Positions 34,377 through 46,034 of a stretch of 64,000 nucleotides of DNA are shown here, one piece after another. The stretch lies in NCBI GenBank assembly GCA_029718625.1, contig CM056391.1:24239641-24303640 (forward strand). The letters run 5' to 3'. The stretch's first letter is position 1; each line of letters opens with the position of its first letter. The notes beneath the pieces were generated by a model, which saw only the letters and a program-made list of their open reading frames with translations, was not told where the DNA came from and searched no databases. The stretch is from Synaphobranchus kaupii (lineage: Eukaryota; Chordata; Actinopteri; Anguilliformes; Synaphobranchidae). The position numbers were made by a program, and so were the translations under genes.

Positions 34377-37300
34377 ACCTATGTAGAACCAACAAGAGCA
34401 CTGACAACAGAAGATTTAATGACAAATGCAAAAGATCAGAGGAATACCCCCCTCCTTTTTTTAGTTTCCTCAAGGGTTCATGTGTATTACTAGGCCCTTC
34501 ATTTTGAGGGAAATGTTGTGTTATTTGCAGTTTCATCTACTCCAAGAGTTCACAAAGTTCCCTGAAGGAAAACAAACTTTTAACAAGATTGCTAATTAAT
34601 CAAGGAGTCATACAAGCTCAATCCTGGCTGGATATCTTCCCAGACGTGTGTGTGCGCACACATGTGCGTGCGTGCGTGCGAGTGAGCGAGCATGTTTTTG
34701 AATGTACCCGATTGGTTCAGTGCGGACAATTCCTAGTGGTGTTCAGTAATGAGCATGTTCATGATATTGCTTTGTTGCACTTAGAGAACTTGTTTAAAAG
34801 AAAAAAGAAAAAAAGTTAAGATTTTTTCCCATTTTGTGCTTAAATTTGTTTATCCACAGAACTGAAATGTAAAACTGTCTACGGTCATTTGGTCAATGCA
34901 CTGAGAGGAGACTACAGCATGCTTCACTTCCATGGAAGAGTTGAAGCAGAGATGAGACAGCGGCGGCTGGCTGGCACAGCTTTCGCACGGTGCAAGTAGC
35001 ACATATTGGCGGGAGGCAGAGATGCGTGAGAGAAAGGCATGAAACGGGGAAAAGAAACCATGCAAAGCGCATGGGCTTTTGGAGCACCCCTTCCAACTTA
35101 AATAATCCTTCAGCAAATATCCTTTTATCCATCAATGTACGGTCATCTGTGAGCAACCGAGAAACAGTAAAGGTATTATTTTATGCAAAATCTAGCCAAC
35201 ACAATGCACTGTGCATATGCACATTTTTGACAACAGTTTTACATGTTTCACACAAGTGCATTTGCATGCTTATGCATTTTTATATAACTGGTATGTATAA
35301 AAATTGGACTGAAGATGGGCACATAATAATCTGCTCTGCCCTGCTCTTGGGTCCTCTCATACACCCACACATCACGCTTATTTTTTTGTCCAGACAACAC
35401 TATGAAAACTCTTGCATTTCAATAATATGTGCTCAGGGGTTAAAAGCTTAGCAGTTGAGACAATGGCAGGATTAACTGGGTGAGGTGTCAGTCATCGGTC
35501 ACAGAGAGATTTGAGCAATCCCTCTTTCCCGATGTTTCCCTTCCACCGCCTCCACCCAACTCCATTTACAAGAGGTTAATGACAACATTTCTGTTTGCTG
35601 ACAGATCGGCCAACACACCATCACATCCTTTGAAACCCATTGATGATTTAAAAAAATATACGGAAATATGTGAGGTCACTGAATGAGGAAAATTCATTCC
35701 TGAACTTTTAATGTCTCCAGATTTGCTACACATTGTGAGTGTGTGAAGGCCACATCTCAAGGTAATTATCACTGAAACAAAAAGTTTACGACGAGATGAT
35801 TTTGTATTTTTGCTATATTTAATGTATCAGTACATTACAAGGGAAGGGAGGTCAGTGGTGCACCACACAATGACTAAAAGCCTAAACTCGTACACGGATA
35901 CAGCCATCAGCTTCAAATCTTCAGACTGTTCATGTGCTGGCTACAGAGAGCGTCACTGGAGATCACCGCAGGCCATCTGGCCATAACTGTGCTTCGTGAA
36001 AAGTGATGGATATGCATATGGCCTAACCAAAATTAAGCATCACACTCTATCCAACCATGAAGGGCAGGTCCAGAGGTATCGCAAAACAAACCGTCCGTCC
36101 ATTACTCTGCAGACAATGAAAGTGTGGCTCTGCTTTTAAAAATCTTTTTCAACCTTGCTTTTATTTCTTCTCGTAAAAGCAGAGAGCGCTAACAGAACTC
36201 AAGATCAGTGTACCCAGACTGTTATGTCAACAGGGAACCTGCATCATCAATACTTACCTGACATGCTTTTACAAAAGTACAACAGATATCCAGACTTGAC
36301 CTATAGAAATTAATTGTATGCAGTTGGCAGTAAGAGATGTGCCCAAACTTTCTTCTCCCCCGGCACATACATACCAGCATGTACTTCCCTCTCTGTGCTC
36401 ACCTTCTGTGGAGGTCAATGGCATTTATACTCTCACTGTTCTCTTAACTATTGATGGGAGAACTGAGAGACGGCATTCACCATCCTGTTGAGGAGAAAAG
36501 GCCACAGCACAGCTGACTGGCTCCCTAATTGTCATACCAGTTTTCTGTACCGCTTCCCTTGAGTCTGAGCATCAAACACTTCGATATAAACCACAGTGTC
36601 AATTTCACTCAGATCCGTGGGACCTGATAAAACAACAAAATCTGGCTACTAACAAGTTAAGCCAATTACAATTCTTCGCAGGGAGGACACCCAGTAAAGC
36701 TTATTTCAATTGCATGCCAAATCCAAACAGCTATTGCCTTTTGGAAGCTCGATTTATGACTTAAACTTTTATAAACCAAGGGGCACAATCCACATAAATA
36801 TATTAATAGATTAAAAGCTCTAGATATGTTGTAAAATAGTTAGCATTAGCGGACAAGTGAATCATAACACTGAGTGAATTTGCCATCATCACGTTAGAAC
36901 AGCTAGCTGTATTACTTAGAATAGAACAGGTTTGATAGCTTGAAGCAGGGCTGCTTGAAGCATAGGCAATATAAACTATCGCATAAGGGTTCATCCGTCT
37001 GGAGGGGTGGCAACTGTCTGGAGGGATGGAAAAGAGGGAAAATCGGGGGGGGGGGGGGGGGGGGGGTGATTGATAGTCGGCAGCTATTTGTTTTTTTGTG
37101 TTTTTTTTCCTCCCCTGGAGCAGTAGTTCATACGATGGGTAGGTGAGGGCACAATATTTCTTAAATTGTTTGGGGGGGGGGGGGTGATCAAGTGACCTGC
37201 ACCACCATCTGAGGCCCTCTCCTCGACCTCCACAGCGCGACTTGCACACGTTTCAACAACAACTGCGGTAGCTTCGGTAGATTACGTACAAACTGTGCCA

Positions 37301-38077
37301 GACGCTATTCCAGCTTTGATCAGTAGCAGAAGAAAAAAATCATCATCAACTCGGGTGGTAAACCATTCCAATCTTGCTTTTGCATTTTTGAATATTCATG
37401 AATTCAGTAAACGCTACCAAGAGTCAAATCAACAACTGGTTGGCGTAGGGGGAAAGTTCATGAACAATATACTTGTTTACCCAGTCTAATGATATGCCAC
37501 CATCTGACCCTGAACAATTTCGCAAGCTGTGCTGACGTTTGAGCAGGTTTTATGGAGGAGAGCACAGCGCTATACTAAAACAAAAACATCCGTTTCATCA
37601 TGTTAAGACGGTTTCTCTGTAAAAAAAAAACAAAAAAAAAACAATCGAACCATGCTTTCTGCAGAGGTCTATCAAGCAGTGGGAGGCTGTTAAATCACCT
37701 TTATATCAGAAAAAAACAAAGTGTTATTGCTTTGGCCTTTGTCCGCTTGCATGCAAATTGCACAAATATAGCACGGCACTTGCTGACACTAGGTGAGAAG
37801 TTCCTGCCAAACGTGGACCCTTATTTGCTTAGCGGGGAAAAAGGTTTCCCTTCCGGGCTCTTGCAAAGCCAGAAGTCATTAGCCTAATAATTCAGCAATG
37901 GCAGAAAATGCTTTACCGTGCGGTGAGGTGCATACATTCACAGACGTTACACATGTGCAAATTAGGCCATCTGGTCTAGGGAGCCCCGGCGGGAAGCACG
38001 ATAGTGTTCCTTCAGCTCGATGACGCCTTTCTGTCATCAAGTGTCGGTGCTCCCTCAGGCTGCAGTACCTGGTCCAA
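34377..38077 (-). other. ambra1 intron D-C, left part without recognised genes
   Basis: Intron sequence between the LINE and the 42-bp minisatellite. It contains a short GT/GC-rich microsatellite near 34648-34682, G-runs at about 37046-37066 and 37172-37182, and A-rich tracts near 37620. Only short frames without recognisable domains occur. Confidence 0.5.
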
Positions 38078-38082
38078 GAACA

Positions 38083-38752
38083 CTGAGCTGCACATTTCAG
38101 AACAAAGCTAGATTTAACTGAACACTGAGCTGTCCATTTGAGAACAAAGCTAGATTTAACTAAACACTGAGCTGTCCATTTGAGAACAAAGCTAGATTTA
38201 ACTGAACACTGAGCTGTCCATTTGAGAACAAAGCTAGATTTAACTGAACACAGAGCTGTCCATTTGAGAACAAAGCTAGATTTAACTGAACACTGAGCTG
38301 TCCATTTGAGAACAAAGCTAGATTTAACTGAACACTGAGCTGTCCATTTGAGAACAAAGCTAGATTTAACTGAACACTGAGCTGTCCATTTGAGAACAAA
38401 GCTAGATTTAACTGAACACTGAGCTGCACATTTGAGAACAAAGCTAGATTTAACTGAACACTGAGCTGTCCATTTGAGAACAAAGCTAGATTTAACTGAA
38501 CACTGAGATGTCCATTTGAGAACAAAGCTAGATTTAACTGAACACTGAGCTGTCCATTTGAGAACAAAGCTAGATTTAACTGAAGACTGAGCTGTCCATT
38601 TGAGAACAAAGCTAGATTTAACTGAACACCGAGCTGTCCATTTGAGAACAAAGCTAGATTTAACTGAACACTGAGCTGCCCATTTGAGAACAAAGCTAAA
38701 TTTAACTGAACACCGAGCTGTCCACTTGAGAACAAAGCTAGATTTAACTGAC
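38083..38752. repeat. 42-bp minisatellite, about 16 copies
   Basis: The unit AACACTGAGCTGTCCATTTG continues AGAACAAAGCTAGATTTAACTG (42 bp) and repeats head to tail with few substitutions. Because 42 is divisible by three it creates long open frames (332 and 191 codons on the minus strand, 14-residue repeats such as KSSFVLKWTAQCSV). These are almost certainly not genes. It lies in the ambra1 intron between exons C and D. Confidence 0.95.
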
Positions 38753-41525
38753 GGCAACTGAGAAAGTGTCTTCTTCTGCTTCGAGAACATGTTTGATTTA
38801 CTAAGAATGGAGGTTGGGCTCATTGCAATTTGTGTTTTTAACATCATCCCTCCTGTGTTCAGTAACAAAGAGTCCATACTACAATTTAAGAATCAAATCT
38901 ATCAATCTGCTCAGCAGTCGACCAAGTTGCATGACCAAGCCCAAGGTGTATATTCCCTTTATACAAACTACAACCAAATAAACAGATGCTGGAAAGAAAT
39001 ATGAAACAAAAAACCTGTATATGCAATAGTCCGTTAAGTAGTTTGGGAAGCCCAGGACAAACATCTCGTGTTAATGTGCCACAGGTGCAATGAATGCTAA
39101 AGAATGTGTTGGCGATTAAGGATCTCTTTTGCGCACCCCCACCCCCTCCAATTTTGAACCTTGAGACCTACACCGCTGTAGTGATTTGACAAATACTGTA
39201 TGATAGTGAAACTAGTAAAAATAAAAAAAACTGGTTTATTGCTGGTTGATGAAGACCAAAGCAACTCTTCAGACATTCATTTTAGTGAAGATTTCGAGAG
39301 CTGTACTGACTCAGTCAATATGAACTGAGTCAATTTCTGGATGAAAGGTTGGTTATGAAACGATAGCCTAGTTCTTGGAATTGGAGCTTTAGAACATTTC
39401 AATCAGAATACAACGTAATGCCAACACAATTAATGAAGAGCATTATGGTCTGGCCTTGAACCAACTCTAAAAGACAATCTTCACCGTCTGGGTTGCGTGT
39501 CATTGTGTTCAAGAAATAGATATAGAAAAAACTAACTTCCAGGGGAATTCAAACATGATTATAAATTGATATCCAAACACTGGTCAAATGTTAGAATAAA
39601 TGGTACTGGGTTAAAATTATGTTCAGACCAGTTCAGTTCACAGGGCCAGTTGGACAGAAGCCAGCATGTTCCTTCTCAGAAAGACTCCCACAAGTCCGCT
39701 ATCGACCGCGGCCTCATCAACATAAGCCTGCTCGGAAAGCTCGCATTTTTACAAGGCCGGGATCATGACTCTGATGGCACAGGCTCCCGAGGGGCATCAG
39801 AGACTATGGGGGCCTTTCTGCCCATTAGATTTAATCCCCCCCTTCACCCTTCAGAGGATGTCCCCAAATGCTTGTTTTTAAGCCTCCAACAGTGCCTCAG
39901 ATGCTGGCCGCCCCTTCAGAAATCCCTACAGGAGCTATAGTCCACACCATCACAAGTAATGAGGTCACTTTACAGCTACGACCCATCTAATTATTTAGAC
40001 TGTGCGTTGTATCACTATGATTTACTGGCTGATGGTGGCCACAAGGTGCATCTGATCTTAAAAGTGCACGAAATTAACAACTCCCTTGGAACAGAAAGAA
40101 TGAGCAGACTGCCCCTCTCCAAGTTCAACAATAGCAGTTGACGCATAGAGCAATAATGTTAATCCATTGGCTGTGAAAAGGGTTATATTACCAAGTCTTG
40201 GGTGGATATCAAACTATGATGGACTACAATACATGCAAGTCTAAGTCGTAATGGATGTGGGCTTTTAGGCGGCTCATTCTGTTTAAAATACTGGGTTTCA
40301 GTGTGTGACACACCCCACGGTCTGGTTCTGAACCCTGACCTTGCTCCTGGAGCCATGCTGGGTAGTGCATAATTAAGGACGGTGGGTTTATTACAGAGGA
40401 TTTGTATCTGTCTCATTGTGCAAAACCAACGCCTCTGGATGATCTTGCACTTGCATCCTGTCTATGGTAATGAATGGCATCAGCAGGCATTTCAAAGGAG
40501 CGTGCGAGCGTGTTCACACTCTCCGTAACTGCTGGAGGTGCTGCAAGTGGCCATTTCAAATTGGTAGAAGAACTCGGAGATAGAAATTGGTTATAAAAAG
40601 TCATAATGGAAAGGAAGCTGATTGAACCGTGCACCACAGTACATGTCAAATGTTACGCCCGGGTGTGCGACCTGCCATTTGAAACCAACACGCCAAAATG
40701 TCAGTCCTCCGAAGAGGAAAACGGGAAGCGTGGCGGAAGGGCATCATTTTTCCGCAGAGAAACAGAACGGTACAATAACGGTTTAATGAAAGGAATACTT
40801 CAAGAGGCGGGTCGACACACAGTACACGAGGCTATCAGGGTAACGATGACTGCATGGATCACAGGAGTGACGACCAATTTACATGTTTCATTTGTTTCGA
40901 TGAGAATAAGAGCCCAGCGACTGGAAAACCACCACCCTGCTGGTGCCCTTTCTTAGGTTTAGCTGGAACCCATGGTAATTTAGACATGAAGAGCTCTTCT
41001 CTAGGCCCTATTTGGTAGCCTGTGAAAAGCCTCTAAAGCCTACATGGCTGCGTGTTAATGGTACAGCCTCTCTTACAGGAGCTGCACGCACCGAAGTAGA
41101 GCAGCGAATTCATTTCAAGGCCTGTGGAGGGCTAGCATATCCCATTAAGGGCTGAATATGCCATTAAAGCCCAGTGTCTTCTATGAAAATGATAACGTGA
41201 TTACAACGTGCAACGGAAACACCCCGTGAAACAACTTAATCGTCTGCCACAAAAACAGCGTGAAATTGAGTCCACTGGATCCTCTGAAAATAAATAACGC
41301 GTGATGTGAGTATTTTGGAAAAAATCTCACAGTACTGAGAGTCACTGCTTTGCTTTTGTAAGCAGCATTTTAACTCAATCTGCTGTGCTCATGGTAGACA
41401 GCGAAAATTCCAGGAAATCATATCAGCTATAACTGAAGCAGGAACAAATGTGGAAAAATAGTAGTCTTCAGAGTTTAAAAAAAAAATAATTTTCAGTTCA
41501 CGGAGGTCAGAGAAGAAACTCCTAC
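38753..41525 (-). other. ambra1 intron D-C, right part without recognised features
   Basis: Unique-looking intronic sequence up to the exon C donor GTAGGA. I saw no transposon, RNA gene or credible reading frame. Confidence 0.5.
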
Positions 41526-41716
41526 CATGGGTGGCGGCCTGAGAGGTGCTCGGCTCCTGCAGATCCCTGTCCGTCTGCGTCTCTGCGTTCTGCAGCTGCA
41601 GGATGGGCGTCTGCGTACCCTGTGATGTCACTGAGGGGGCGGGGTGACGGGGCTGAAGACCAATTGCGTTCATCAAGCCCATGTCCCTGTCAGACCTCCA
41701 GTTTGCCCTGCTTGTC
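41526..41716 (-). CDS. ambra1: ambra1 exon C: TQT dynein-light-chain motifs
   Basis: This 191-nt exon completes the Gly codon from exon B, adds 63 codons and leaves one base. It encodes [20 protein letters not shown], followed by a segment with SVTSQGTQT and [10 protein letters not shown]. Both TQT motifs are conserved; in AMBRA1 these dock dynein light chain and tether the Beclin-1/VPS34 complex to the cytoskeleton until ULK1 phosphorylation releases it. The exon ends STSQAATH plus a G. The acceptor is GTACGCAAG just before 41716 with a weak pyrimidine tract; the donor is G|GTAGGA. Translation past 41526 gives unrelated intronic sequence. Identity is very secure. Confidence 0.95.
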
Positions 41717-42570
41717 CTTGCGTACAGGAGACAGAACATTGAGAAAAGCACAAGGGCATGTTTAATATAATTAAATGTTTAATACCGCAGTCACATTATA
41801 ATTTCAGTTATATTATCAAAAAGTTATTCAAGTGGCAGTAATTCACAGCTGGGAAGCCTGTCACTTAACGACATTTTTAATGGAATTTTGCACAACTAAT
41901 TACATAAGGTTTAAACACATTGACTGAAGTCTCTCATGGCTTATAATGCTAATTTGGGAATTGTAAAAATGGAAATAAGCAGACACTTTGTAGCTACTTA
42001 TCCAGACCAGCAGTTTTTCCTATTGGAAATCCATAGGCAAAAGTATTTCAACTGCTGATAGAGGCTCTTTATTGAGGACTAAAATTATAGTTTAACCTAT
42101 AACAGACTATATAGTTCAATCTATTGGCTGATGGCTGTGGGTAAGGATTGAATAGCAGTAAACAAAATTACAACAATACAGGGGTTTTGCTTTCACAACA
42201 AGTTCCAAAACATTTTTTGGAAAAAGAGTTCCACAGGATTAAAAAAATGCCTTCCATGTCCCTTTTTAATTAAATGCACATGCACATACAGTTTATGGTG
42301 TGTTAAGCACAGGAATATTAATAATTATGATACAGTTCTCAGTGCATAGTGTTGAATGCTGTCTCTGCTCGTCATTGACTGATGGGTTCCAGTAATGTCA
42401 ATAATGTTTAGGAGACAATTAACTTTCTTTCCTCCATCATTAAAAAAAAGGCCTTTTCAAAGAAGGGTCAGATGTCTTAATTACAATGAGGCCAGTCAAT
42501 GAGCAGGGCAGTGTGGTCAATTAAGCTCACATCAGGGATTGAAATATTGAACGCCATGCAAGTGATGAAT

Positions 42571-44940
42571 GGTACAGCGTGTGCAGTATAATGCACTGTA
42601 ATAGGGGAAGTGTGTGCAGTACACTCTGTTGTAAGAGTAGCGTGTGTAGGACACTGTGCTGTAAGAGGAGTAGTGTGTGTAGTGCACTGTGCTGTAAGAG
42701 GAGTAGTGTGTGTAGTGCACTGTGCTGTAAGAGGAGTAGTGTGTGTAGTGCACTGTGCTGTAAGAAGAGTAGTGTGTGCAGTGCACTGTGCTGTAAGAGG
42801 AGTAGTGTGTGTAGTGCACTGTGCTGTAAGAGGGGTAGTGTGTGTGCAGTGCACTGTGCTGTAAGAGGGGTAGTGTGTGTAGTGCACTGTGCTGTAAGAG
42901 GGGTAGTGTGTGTGCAGTGCACTGTGCTGTAAGAGGGGTAGTGTATGTAGTGCACTGTGCTGTAAGAGGAGTAGTGTGTGTAGTGCACTGTGCTGTAAGA
43001 GGGGTAGTGTGTGTAGTGCACTGTGCTGTAAGAGGGGTAGTGTGTGTAGTGCACTGTGCTGTAAGAGGGGTAGTGTGTGTGTAGTGCACTGTGCTGTAAG
43101 AGGAGTAGTGTGTGTAGTGCACTGTGCTGTAAGAGGGGTAGTGTGTGTAGTGCACTGTGCTGTAAGAGGGGTAGTGTGTGTGTAGTGCACTGTGCTGTAA
43201 GAGGGGTAGTGTGTGTAGTGCACTGTGCTGTAAGAGGGGTAGTGTGTGTAGTGCACTGTGCTGTAAGAGGGGCGGTGTGTGCAGTGCACTGTGCTGTAAG
43301 AGGAGTAGTGTGTGTAGTGCACTGTGCTGTAAGAGGGGTAGTGTGTGTAGTACACTGTGCTGTAAGAAGAGTAGTGTGTGCAGTGCACTGTGCTGTAAGA
43401 GGGGTAGTGTGTGCAGTGCACTGTGCTGTAAGAGGGGTAGTGTATGCAGTGCACTGTGCTGTAAGAGGGGTAGTGTGTGTAGGACACTGTGCTGTAAGAG
43501 GAGTAGTGTGTGTAGTGCACTGTGCTGTAAGAGGAGTAGTGTGTGTAGTGCACTGTGCTGTAAGAGGAGTAGTGTGTGTAGTGCACTGTGCTGTAAGAAG
43601 AGTAGTGTGTGCAGTGCACTATGCTGTAAGAGGAGTAGTGTGTGTAGTGCACTGTGCTGTAAGAGGGGTAGTGTGTGTGCAGTGCACTGTGCTGTAAGAG
43701 GGGTAGTGTGTGTAGTGCACTGTGCTGTAAGAGGGGTAGTGTGTGTGCAGTGCACTGTGCTGTAAGAGGGGTAGTGTATGTAGTGCACTGTGCTGTAAGA
43801 GGAGTAGTGTGTGTAGTGCACTGTGCTGTAAGAGGGGTAGTGTGTGTAGTGCACTGTGCTGTAAGAGGGGTAGTGTGTGTAGTGCACTGTGCTGTAAGAG
43901 GGGTAGTGTGTGTGTAGTGCACTGTGCTGTAAGAGGAGTAGTGTGTGTAGTGCACTGTGCTGTAAGAGGGGTAGTGTGTGTAGTGCACTGTGCTGTAAGA
44001 GGGGTAGTGTGTGTGTAGTGCACTGTGCTGTAAGAGGGGTAGTGTGTGTAGTGCACTGTGCTGTAAGAGGGGTAGTGTGTGTAGTGCACTGTGCTGTAAG
44101 AGGGGCGGTGTGTGCAGTGCACTGTGCTGTAAGAGGAGTAGTGTGTGTAGTGCACTGTGCTGTAAGAGGGGTAGTGTGTGTAGTACACTGTGCTGTAAGA
44201 AGAGTAGTGTGTGCAGTGCACTGTGCTGTAAGAGGGGTAGTGTGTGCAGTGCACTGTGCTGTAAGAGGGGTAGTGTGTGTAGTGCACTGTGCTGTAAGAG
44301 GGGTAGTGTGTGTGTAGTGCACTGTGCTGTAAGAGGGGCAGTGTGTGTGTAGTGCACTGTGCTGTAAGAGGAGTAGTGTGTGTAGTGCACTGTGCTGTAA
44401 GAGGGGTAGTGTGTGTAGTACACTGTGCTGTAAGAAGAGTAGTGTGTGCAGTGCACTGTGCTGTAAGAGGGGTAGTGTGTGCAGTGCACTGTGCTGTAAG
44501 AGGGGTAGTGTGTGTAGTGCACTGTGCTGTAAGAGGGGTAGTGTGTGTGTAGTGCACTGTGCTGTAAGAGGGGCAGTGTGTGTAGTGCACTGTGCTGTAA
44601 GAGGGGCGGTGTGTGCAGTGCACTGTGCTGTAAGAGGAGTAGTGTGTGTAGTGCACTGTGCTGTAAGAGGGGTAGTGTGTGTAGTGCACTGTGCTGTAAG
44701 AAGAGTAGTGTGTGCAGTGCACTGTGCTGTAAGAGGGGTGGTGTGTGTAGTGCACTGTTCTGTAAGAGGGGTAGTGTGTGCAGTGCACTGTGCTGTAAGA
44801 GGGGTAGTGTATGCAGTGCACTGTGCTGTAAGAGGGGTAGTGTGTGTGCAGTGCACTGTGCTGTAAGAGGGGTAGTGTGTGCAGTGCACTGTGCTGTAAG
44901 AGGGGTAGTGTATGTAGTGCACTGTGCTGTAAGAGGGGTA
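42571..44940. repeat. 33-bp minisatellite block 1, about 70 copies
   Basis: The plus-strand unit is GTGTGTAGTGCACTGTGCTG then TAAGAGGGGTAGT (33 bp). Variants have one or two extra TG (35 bp), GTGTGCAG for GTGTGTAG, and AGGAG, AAGAG or GGCGG substitutions. The left edge (42571-42650) is degenerate; the right edge at 44940 is sharp, in the middle of a unit. All six frames are open over long stretches because the period is divisible by three; none is treated as a gene. It lies in the ambra1 intron between exons B and C. Confidence 0.97.
42838..44269. repeat. 833-bp higher-order repeat within minisatellite block 1
   Basis: The variant pattern of about 600 bp from 42838 recurs identically 833 bp later (for example CAGTGCACTG after TGTGTG at 42846 and 43679, and the GGCGGTGTGTGCAG variant at 43270 and 44103). 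The correspondence breaks near 43440/44273 (ATGCAG versus GTGTAG). This is a recent segmental duplication of about 25 units. Confidence 0.85.
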
Positions 44941-44997
44941 GCTACAGGGCGCCCTTTATCGGGCGGCGCCCTTTATCGGGCACGTCCTCGTTCAACC

Positions 44998-45078
44998 ATG
45001 TTTGAACTTCCTCGAGAGCTGATTTGCCAACGAAAAAAAAGAAAACCAGTATTTCCCACCCACTTCAAACCAAACAAG
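44998..45078 (+). CDS. speculative first exon within the unidentified insertion
   Basis: ATG at 44998 opens 27 codons (MFELPRELICQRKKRKPVFP then THFKPNK) ending exactly before AAG|GTATGT, a good donor. The basic QRKKRKP could be a nuclear localisation signal. A short ATG-donor exon just inside the left end is what a transposon gene's first exon could look like. No second exon was found, and chance is possible. Confidence 0.2.
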
Positions 45079-45264
45079 GTATGTATCCGCTCATTTTCAT
45101 GAATATTTAACGATAATTACACATTTTATGAGCCTTTTTATCACACCCCCTATGTGAAAAAAATGTCCGAAATCTGATTCTACTTCTGCGCTGGTGTAGC
45201 TACTACACTGCATAGTCTTGTTTACTTCGGGGGATTTAATTAAATAAAATGTCGCTAAAACTTT

Positions 45265-45900
45265 AGCTAGATAGCCAATATATTGGTTATTCAAACGGTA
45301 TCTTTCTTGATGAAATAAACTATTAATTGATTCTTAAAACAACAATAATCGTGAGCTTGTTTATGGATTACAACAGCCGCCCGATAATGGGCGCCCTTTC
45401 TTTGGCAGTCTCGTCTCATCTTAAAGACGTTAGCTAAAACGAAAAAAACAAAACACGTTATTGGCTTAAAAGTTAACATCGTTTTTGTAAAGAAATAAAT
45501 CTCTTTTAAGCCAATAAACGATAGTTGTCTCCCCTTTTTTGACATTACTGTCTCATCTAAAAGACGTTAAAACAAAAAACTACCGGTCACGTCTACATGT
45601 TTAATATTGGCTTAAAACTTAGTTTATCGTTTTGTGAAGAAATAAACCCAATATTGACATCTTTCGGACTGCCAGGTAAACTATCCAGTTAGCCAGCTAT
45701 TTTGCCAACATATTGGTTATTCAAACGGTGTCTTTCTTGATGAAATAAACTTTTCATTGATTATTAAAACAACAATAATCGTGAGCTTGTTTATGCACTA
45801 CAAGAGCCGCCCGATAAAGGGCGCCCCTTTTTTGACAGTACTTTCTCATCTAAAAGACGTTAAAACAAAAAAACTACCGGTCACATCTACATGGTTATTG
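45265..45900. repeat. 430-bp direct duplication inside the unidentified insertion
   Basis: ATATTGGTTATTCAAACGGT, TCTTTCTTGATGAAATAAAC and AACAACAATAATCGTGAGC occur near 45278-45350 and again 430 bp to the right. The associated CCGCCCGATAA...GGGCGCC block and AAAGACGTTA also recur. TTGGCTTAAAA occurs three times (about 45462, 45609 and 45898). Confidence 0.8.
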
Positions 45901-46034
45901 GCTTAAAAGTTAGCTTATCGTTTTGTGAACCTAATAAATATAATATGTTCAATGGTATGTGCCAGCATAATATCAGTATCGTATGTTGATCACAAAAATG
46001 TCTGGTTTCCGCCCGATAACCGGGTTCGGTACGA

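Larger units (their letters stand above)
44941..46034. mobile_element. unidentified 1.1-kb insertion splitting the minisatellite
   Basis: The minisatellite is cut after ...AAGAGGGGTA and resumes with TAGTGTGTGTAGTGC, so TA (or TAG) appears duplicated around a 1094-bp segment. The segment starts GCTACAGGGCGCC and ends GGTTCGGTACGA. It carries a repeated motif TTTATCGGGCGG (44955-44966), again as TTTATCGGGC at 44972, inverted near 45377 and 45807-45818, and inverted near its right end at 46009-46019. A 430-bp internal direct duplication is present. No transposase is visible. The family is not recognised; it is likely a non-autonomous DNA element. Confidence 0.6.

Noticed and set aside
37879..38877. 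332-codon and 191-codon frames over the 42-bp repeat
   Set aside because: Artefact of a period divisible by three; 14-residue repeats with no domain.
42477..45102. Open frames of up to about 800 codons on both strands over minisatellite block 1
   Set aside because: The 33-bp unit is divisible by three, so all frames without a stop in the unit stay open. The proteins are pure 11-residue repeats on both strands.
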